In this document: piece by piece, positions 61,783-64,000 of the stretch | Numbering within the stretch: the stretch's first letter is position 1 | How the letters are laid out: each line of letters begins with the position of its first letter | Assembly: GCF_900094565.1 (NCBI RefSeq) | Contig: NZ_FMAF01000026.1 | Coordinates: forward strand, 1-64,000 | DNA: 64,000 bases | Reading direction: 5' to 3' | Source of the DNA: Martinezella lusitana | GTDB lineage: Bacteria > Pseudomonadota > Alphaproteobacteria > Rhizobiales > Rhizobiaceae | Made by a program: the position numbers and the translations under genes | The notes under the pieces: model-generated | The model's input: only the letters and a program-made list of their open reading frames with translations | The model's database searches: none | Told to the model about the DNA's origin: nothing

Positions 61783-62083
61783 ATCCAAACCTCCGTTTCA
61801 AGGCCGCGCCCGTCGCCGCCCGTTACGGAGGGCGAAAGCAGGAGCAGATCAGCCGGTGGATGCACCGGAACAGCCGCAACGCAGTGGAGGACGGCGAAGC
61901 CGTTGCATCCGCCGGCGGCTCCTGCAGACCCGACGAAGGAACGGGCGGCGACGGGCGTGCCATCGGCTTCATTTCTTTTTCCTTGCTGGCCGGGTTCGCA
62001 AAACGACAACAGGCCGGTCCCGCCATGGAACCGGCCGGCTCGAGTTGATGGAAAAGGCGGGGCCGGAACCCCGCCGGAAGTGG

Positions 62084-62671
62084 CTAGTCGAAGGCGGAGA
62101 TCTGCGCTTCGGCAGCCTTGCGGTCGAGCGCGCGGCCCGGTTGTTCGACGGGACGGTCGAACGGTTTCCAGCTCTCGCCGATCACCTGGACATAGGCGGC
62201 GACGGCGCCTTCCGCCGCCATTCTGAGCGAATGGGCCTGTATGCCCATGTCGGCGGCAAATTCGCGCTTACGCTGGGCGGCGCTGTCATAGCCGACGGGA
62301 CCGTCGAGGTCCTCGTCCCGGGCATCGTTGGCGGCCTTGGCCGTGGCATCGCGTGCCTCGGTGACCGCGCGGCTGTAGAACTGGCCGGCGCCATGGGCGG
62401 AGCCGACGTAGGCGCCGACGATCCGTTGCAGGTGGATCTGCATGGCCTTGTCGCCAAGGCCGTCGCCGAGCGCGTCGGCTGTCTCCGTGACGAGCCGCTC
62501 GTGCAGGTCGCGGATGCCGTCGCTGTCGATGACGGCGGTTCCGAAACTCTCGGCGATCTTCAGCGCCTGCATGGCGTCGGGGCAAGTCAGCCGAACCATG
62601 TCGACGGTGGCGCCTTTGCGCAGTTGCACGACACGCGTGGATTGCCGGGATGAGGGAGTGGACTTGGCCAT
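62084..62671 (-). CDS. Conserved plasmid protein of unknown function
   Basis: A 195-residue helical protein. MAKSTPSSRQSTRVVQLRKG starts it; VRLTCPDAMQALKIAESFGT, YSRAVTEARDATAKAANDAR and AAYVQVIGESWKPFDRPVEQ are distinctive blocks. It looks like genes regularly found next to ArdC and ParB-like genes on rhizobial plasmids, but I know no function. Start taken at MAKSTP with GGAAACGACC upstream. Confidence 0.65.
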   Translation of the reverse strand: MAKSTPSSRQSTRVVQLRKGATVDMVRLTCPDAMQALKIAESFGTAVIDSDGIRDLHERLVTETADALGDGLGDKAMQIHLQRIVGAYVGSAHGAGQFYSRAVTEARDATAKAANDARDEDLDGPVGYDSAAQRKREFAADMGIQAHSLRMAAEGAVAAYVQVIGESWKPFDRPVEQPGRALDRKAAEAQISAFD

Positions 62672-62972
62672 GGTCGTTTCCTTTCGAGGTCGTCCGAAGC
62701 GGCTCCGGCCCCATGCCGGCTTGCCCTTCGGTGCGGTCACCCCGGACCGGCGGAAAGACGGGCGCCTCAAGGTCCGGCCCCTCCTGGACGAGCGGAGCCG
62801 GTTTGCGTGCGAAGAGGGCAACCTGTCCTCGATAAAGCACGCAAGCCTGCTCCGTGAAGGACGGCGGGGTCCGGCCGCTCCGCGGCGCGATAGCGGCCTG
62901 GAAGCGCACGGCCGCCGGTTCAGACCGCAGCAAAACGAAGGGCAATCCGGCATGGGGAGGAAGGTGACGTCC
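62672..62972. other. No recognisable gene
   Basis: About 300 bases between the unknown helical gene and the ParB-like pseudogene. Nothing recognised. Confidence 0.4.
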
Positions 62973-64000
62973 TCAAATCAACGACAGGCGCTCCCACGAA
63001 AGGCTGGTGGCGCCGAGGCTGCGCTCGCCCTCCTTGCGGATCAGCCGGCCTCGGCTGTTACGGGCCTCCTCCGCCCCATCAGCTGCCGGGCCGGTCTGAC
63101 CGGTGGGCTTCCTGACCTCCGGCATCCGGCAGTGGACGCTGTGCACCTTGCCCTCGCGATCGCGGTACAGTCGCCTTTGCCTGGCTTGCCGTAGACGCGT
63201 TCGGCTTTCTTCGGCAGGTCCGGCTGGCCCCAATTGTTGACTTCGACGATGGTACCCTTCTTCGGCACGTTGCTCGCCATCCATTCCTGCTGGGCGCCAA
63301 GCAACTCTTCGACATTGGTGGTATAGCGATTGTCCTCATCGGCAGGGCCGAACAGGTCCTCCGCCCACTCGATCCCATAGGCCTGGCGCAGATCGTCGCC
63401 GAAGCTTGCATCACGTGCATACATACGGGTCTTTGTGAGACCGTTGGCGATCTGCCACCAGGCCGCCGTTCGCCTTTCTTCGGCTAGTGGGCCTTCCAGA
63501 CCTCTTTTTGCTCGTCGTGCGAGGCGGCCGCAATCGTTCTGAGCCGCTGCTCGTTCGGCATATCGCCCTTGGCTATCTGATCGAGCATGGAGGGCAAGAG
63601 GTTTGCGAGCAGACGAAGCTTGCGGATCTGGCGGACGGGAAAGGCAAGCGCTACGGCGACCGCCTCCTCGGTCCAGCCGAGCGCGACCAGCCGCTCGATG
63701 CCGCGCATTGATCGATGGGATTAAGGCACAAGCTATATTCTCGGTCATCGAGCGCATCGCGCCGTTGTCGTTGGCCACCGCGACCACGACCACGTCGATT
63801 TCCTCGATACCGGCGGCGATCGCCACACTGGTGGGGCGGTGACCGGCTTCGATGATGTAACCGTTGCCGCCGGCTTCCGGGAAATGACCGGCGCTGGATC
63901 ACGCCGACGGCCTTGATCGTCGCCAAGCAGGGCGTCGGCCTGGGGCGTCGACTTCGACTGGCGCGTGTTGTCGGGGTCGTCCTTTAACGCACGCGGATCG
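62973..64000 (-). pseudogene. ParB/Srx-domain protein, multiply frameshifted, running off the window
   Basis: Fragments of one ParB-like gene appear in changing frames from the right edge: GYIIEAGHRPTSVAIAAGIE and VAVANDNGAMRSMTENIAC; then NPIDQ; then RGIERLVALGWTEEAVAVAL to EQKEVWKAH; then WWQIANGLTKTRMYARDASF, EWAEDLFGPADEDNRYTTNV and NNWGQPDLPKKAERVYGKPG; the tail is in a fourth frame. At least four indels are needed. Restoring one base in TTAATCCC and one in CAATGCGCG would join two pieces. The real gene extends beyond the window. Confidence 0.78.

Noticed and set aside
1..64000. CRISPR arrays, tRNA or rRNA genes
   Set aside because: No regularly spaced repeats and no tRNA-like cloverleaf or rRNA sequence was noticed while reading.

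Overview
The window looks like part of a large repABC-type plasmid from an alphaproteobacterium of the Rhizobiales (Rhizobium/Sinorhizobium/Agrobacterium/Ochrobactrum-like). The evidence is a complete repA-repB-repC replicator with its antisense RNA signal, a Ti/pNGR234a-like conjugation system under LuxI/LuxR-type quorum sensing (traI, traR, traM), and high-GC coding throughout.

Layout. (1) 1-4.8 kb: an ISAs1-family element with an amber-interrupted transposase, then small genes (HNH-like, DUF3088, a two-helix membrane protein), gene debris and an MFS transporter. (2) 5.0-24 kb: a dense accessory, defence-like island. It holds a complete QatABCD operon (minus strand), a divergent Gabija-like pair (OLD/TOPRIM nuclease plus compact UvrD helicase), a HipBA toxin-antitoxin pair with a palindromic operator, and a minus-strand run of six genes around three HExxH zincin-like proteins (XRE-ImmA, two paralogous HECAH proteins, a DUF5677-like protein, a Cys-rich protein and an unknown leader gene). 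A truncated RHE_PE00001-type gene follows, then a three-gene operon encoding a Rap1a/Tai-like secreted protein, a caspase-like protease and a membrane protein with a TRADD-N-associated-like transmembrane region. (3) 24.3-29.2 kb: an IS66-family element with target duplication, a serine recombinase, a broken Fic gene and a cold-shock gene. (4) 29.8-33.5 kb: repABC, minus strand. (5) 33.8-54.1 kb: a full conjugation region: traI-trbBCDEJLFGHI, traR, traM, a small XRE regulator, traHBFA (minus), oriT, traCDG. The usual trbK is missing. (6) 54.3-64 kb: a plasmid backbone module with an SNase-like protein, a WGR protein, a zeta-toxin pair, an HU gene split by a group II intron, DUF736, an ArdC-like antirestriction protein and a frameshifted ParB-like gene running off the end.

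How it fits together: repABC replicates and partitions the plasmid. TraI makes an acyl-homoserine lactone that should activate TraR, opposed by TraM, to switch on the trb mating-pair apparatus and the tra relaxosome acting at oriT between traA and traC. The left half carries known antiphage systems (Qat, Gabija) and toxin-antitoxin modules. Two clusters between them, the multi-zincin operon (14.8-20.1 kb) and the Rap1a/caspase/TRADD-TM operon (21.5-23.8 kb), do not match a system I can name with confidence and are the best candidates for an undescribed conflict system.

All calls come from reading the sequence and remembered family features; no database search was run.
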